From positions 19,399,001 to 19,463,000 of the forward strand of contig CM049396.1 of the NCBI GenBank assembly GCA_026929865.2: DNA of 64,000 nucleotides, written 5' to 3'. Below are positions 62,678-64,000 of this stretch, one piece after another. The notes under the pieces are model-generated. The model made no database searches, was not told where the DNA came from, and was given only the letters and a program-made list of their open reading frames with translations. A program made the translations under genes and the position numbers. Position 1 is the stretch's first letter, and every line of letters begins with the position of its first letter. Source of the stretch: Hyperoplus lanceolatus. Its lineage: Eukaryota; Chordata; Actinopteri; Uranoscopiformes; Ammodytidae.

Positions 62678-63527
62678 GGTGGTGGTGGTGGGAGGTGTGG
62701 AGGGTAGAATACTACCACACCGCTCAACCCGTGGATAGGCTGTGTGATATTGAGGATTAATGCAATTATTCTCACTGCTATCCCAAAATAGTCTCTTTCC
62801 AGAGTGAATCAGTTACTACTGAGCGAAACCACCCATTAGTAATAATAAAGCAACAAAAGAGCAGCAAACTGCTCCATAGTAAGCAAACTGAAACTAGAAA
62901 ATCACTCTAAAGGTAGTTTCCTTTTTTTTCCTCAAGTTTACTTCAAAATTAAATTATCATTTATTTAATTTATCTTTTTATCTTTTTTTTAAAAATCTTT
63001 TACCCAATAGCCTTAACCATACTGGGGAGCTTCTGCTCTTAATTCCAACCAAGGGGGTACATGCTTTAACGAGCGAACACACCCTTCAGGGAGCCTTTAA
63101 TTAACTGAAACAAAAAGTTGCCACACAAGGCAGCAAACGCCGGTACTGGCAATCTCCGATGCAGCCTTGCAGATCACTGCGAGGGCAAACAAAACAAGAC
63201 GTAAGCTTAAGCGGAAAGTCGAAAACCGGATCCCCTTAACTTACTTAACTTTACAGCTAACACATAGGCCTAGAGATACTTACCTTTTCCGCAGCTACAG
63301 CTGGGGAAGGCGCTGTGTTAGCCGAGCGTTCTCTGTGAGTCGAACTCACCAGCGGAAAAACACCGGTACGCCGGCAATCAGAACATAGCCGTGTGTGACT
63401 AATTGCAGCCCTTGGAGGACAAATCCGTGGCTCCAACCATGAGGTTGCAGGGCTACTAGCAAGGAGTCACCGGCTAATATTGCTCTTATTCAAGCTTATT
63501 TCTTACTCTAAACCTGTATTCGCTACA

Positions 63528-63705
63528 GCGAGAAGATACAAGGGACATTTTGGGAAGTGACGTGGACTTATATAGACGGGCATCCCGACGTCATCCCCGG
63601 TCACACGTGACTTTGTTTATATTATATACTCGACCTGCGCATGTGCGAAGGATAACATCCAGTGTTAAGCACTGCCTCTGGTGGTCAGTAAGAATGAAAT
63701 AGAAC
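63528..63705. repeat. DIRS copy 2 right terminal inverted repeat
   Basis: The reverse complement matches 56565-56743 with few differences (for example GCACATGCGC for GCGCATGCGC). On the minus strand it is the 5' end of the element and probably holds its promoter. The last bases are AATGAAATAGAAC. Confidence 0.9.
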
Positions 63706-64000
63706 ACTCTTTCTGCCTTTTCTCAGGCTAGGATGATCCGATTTCAATTTTTTTTACACATTTATACTACATAGGTTCTCCGAGTTCAATACACCTTCAT
63801 ATTCCAACCGGTGAAGTAGGCCTTTAACGGATTACTTGGGAAAATAATTGCCAAATTAATAGATAATTAAAATTATTACTTTGTCTTGCATCTAAACCTA
63901 TGTTGGATATTTTAAAAATAATCAGACTAAGGTTACTGAAAACAAAACATTCATTAATTGTATCATTACATGTCTGTTGTTTGAGCATTTCTTGTTTCAT
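63706..64000. other. cacna1d intron, right edge
   Basis: AT-rich intron sequence after the DIRS element. No exon or repeat with clear ends was recognised before the window stops. Confidence 0.5.

Larger units (their letters stand above)
56565..63705 (-). mobile_element. DIRS retrotransposon copy 2, near-complete structure
   Basis: Terminal inverted repeats of about 179 bp (56565-56743 and 63528-63705) frame minus-strand genes in DIRS order: gag-like, reverse transcriptase/RNase H, methyltransferase-like zone, tyrosine recombinase. An internal complementary region (56765-56852) follows the recombinase. The outer edges read GTT at the left and AAC at the right. DIRS elements integrate through a tyrosine recombinase and make no target duplication, and none is seen. 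The genes carry stops and frameshifts, and a 1341-bp transposon interrupts the gag-like gene, so it is not autonomous. Copy 1 at 33.9 kb is a more decayed relative in the opposite orientation. Confidence 0.92.

Overview
This is a 64 kb window of vertebrate nuclear DNA, almost certainly from a teleost fish. It has short spliced exons with GT/AG introns, long CA/GA/AAT microsatellites, and DNA transposons (hAT, PIF-Harbinger-like, IS630/Tc1-mariner-like, TTAA-type) plus DIRS retrotransposons of kinds common in fish. The genus cannot be told from the sequence alone.

Layout. 1.7-3.8 kb: card19 (minus strand, six coding exons, complete). 4.4-19.4 kb: bicd2 (minus, complete); its introns 1 and 2 hold at least four DNA-transposon families. 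21.0-22.2 kb: a complete six-exon plus-strand gene for a 154-residue four-helix membrane protein that I do not recognise. 23.7-31.2 kb: transketolase tkt (minus, 14 coding exons, complete, 628 residues), converging tail to tail on the previous gene. 33.9-40.2 kb: a decayed plus-strand DIRS retrotransposon holding a hAT element, which itself holds a smaller hAT MITE, plus a palindromic MITE. 41.1-45.1 kb: an IS630/Tc1-mariner-like transposon with a broken transposase split by a 1.34 kb insertion. 54.5-55.0 kb: the first coding exon seen of the L-type calcium channel gene cacna1d (plus), which must continue past the right edge. 56.6-63.7 kb: a second, better preserved DIRS element (minus) inside the first cacna1d intron, carrying an internally deleted relative of the 41 kb transposon.

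Synteny supports the gene names. In human, CARD19 and BICD2 are close together on chromosome 9q22, and TKT and CACNA1D are close together on 3p21. The fish window joins the two pairs.

Most notable observations: (1) this transketolase has Gln at the position of the catalytic Glu that activates thiamine diphosphate, and Leu at both Phe positions lining the cofactor pyrimidine pocket, while its other signature residues are kept; (2) the cacna1d exon keeps DNA homologous to the N-terminal NSCaTE region of CaV1.3, but that region is cut by an in-frame TAG and has lost key residues, so translation probably starts at a downstream ATG that overlaps the stop of an upstream ORF; (3) the unrecognised membrane protein gene; (4) a DIRS element whose terminal repeats and internal complementary region can be read directly, and nested insertions that give a relative order of transposition.

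Exon joins were worked out by hand from splice sites, reading frame and remembered family sequences. No transcript evidence or database search was available.
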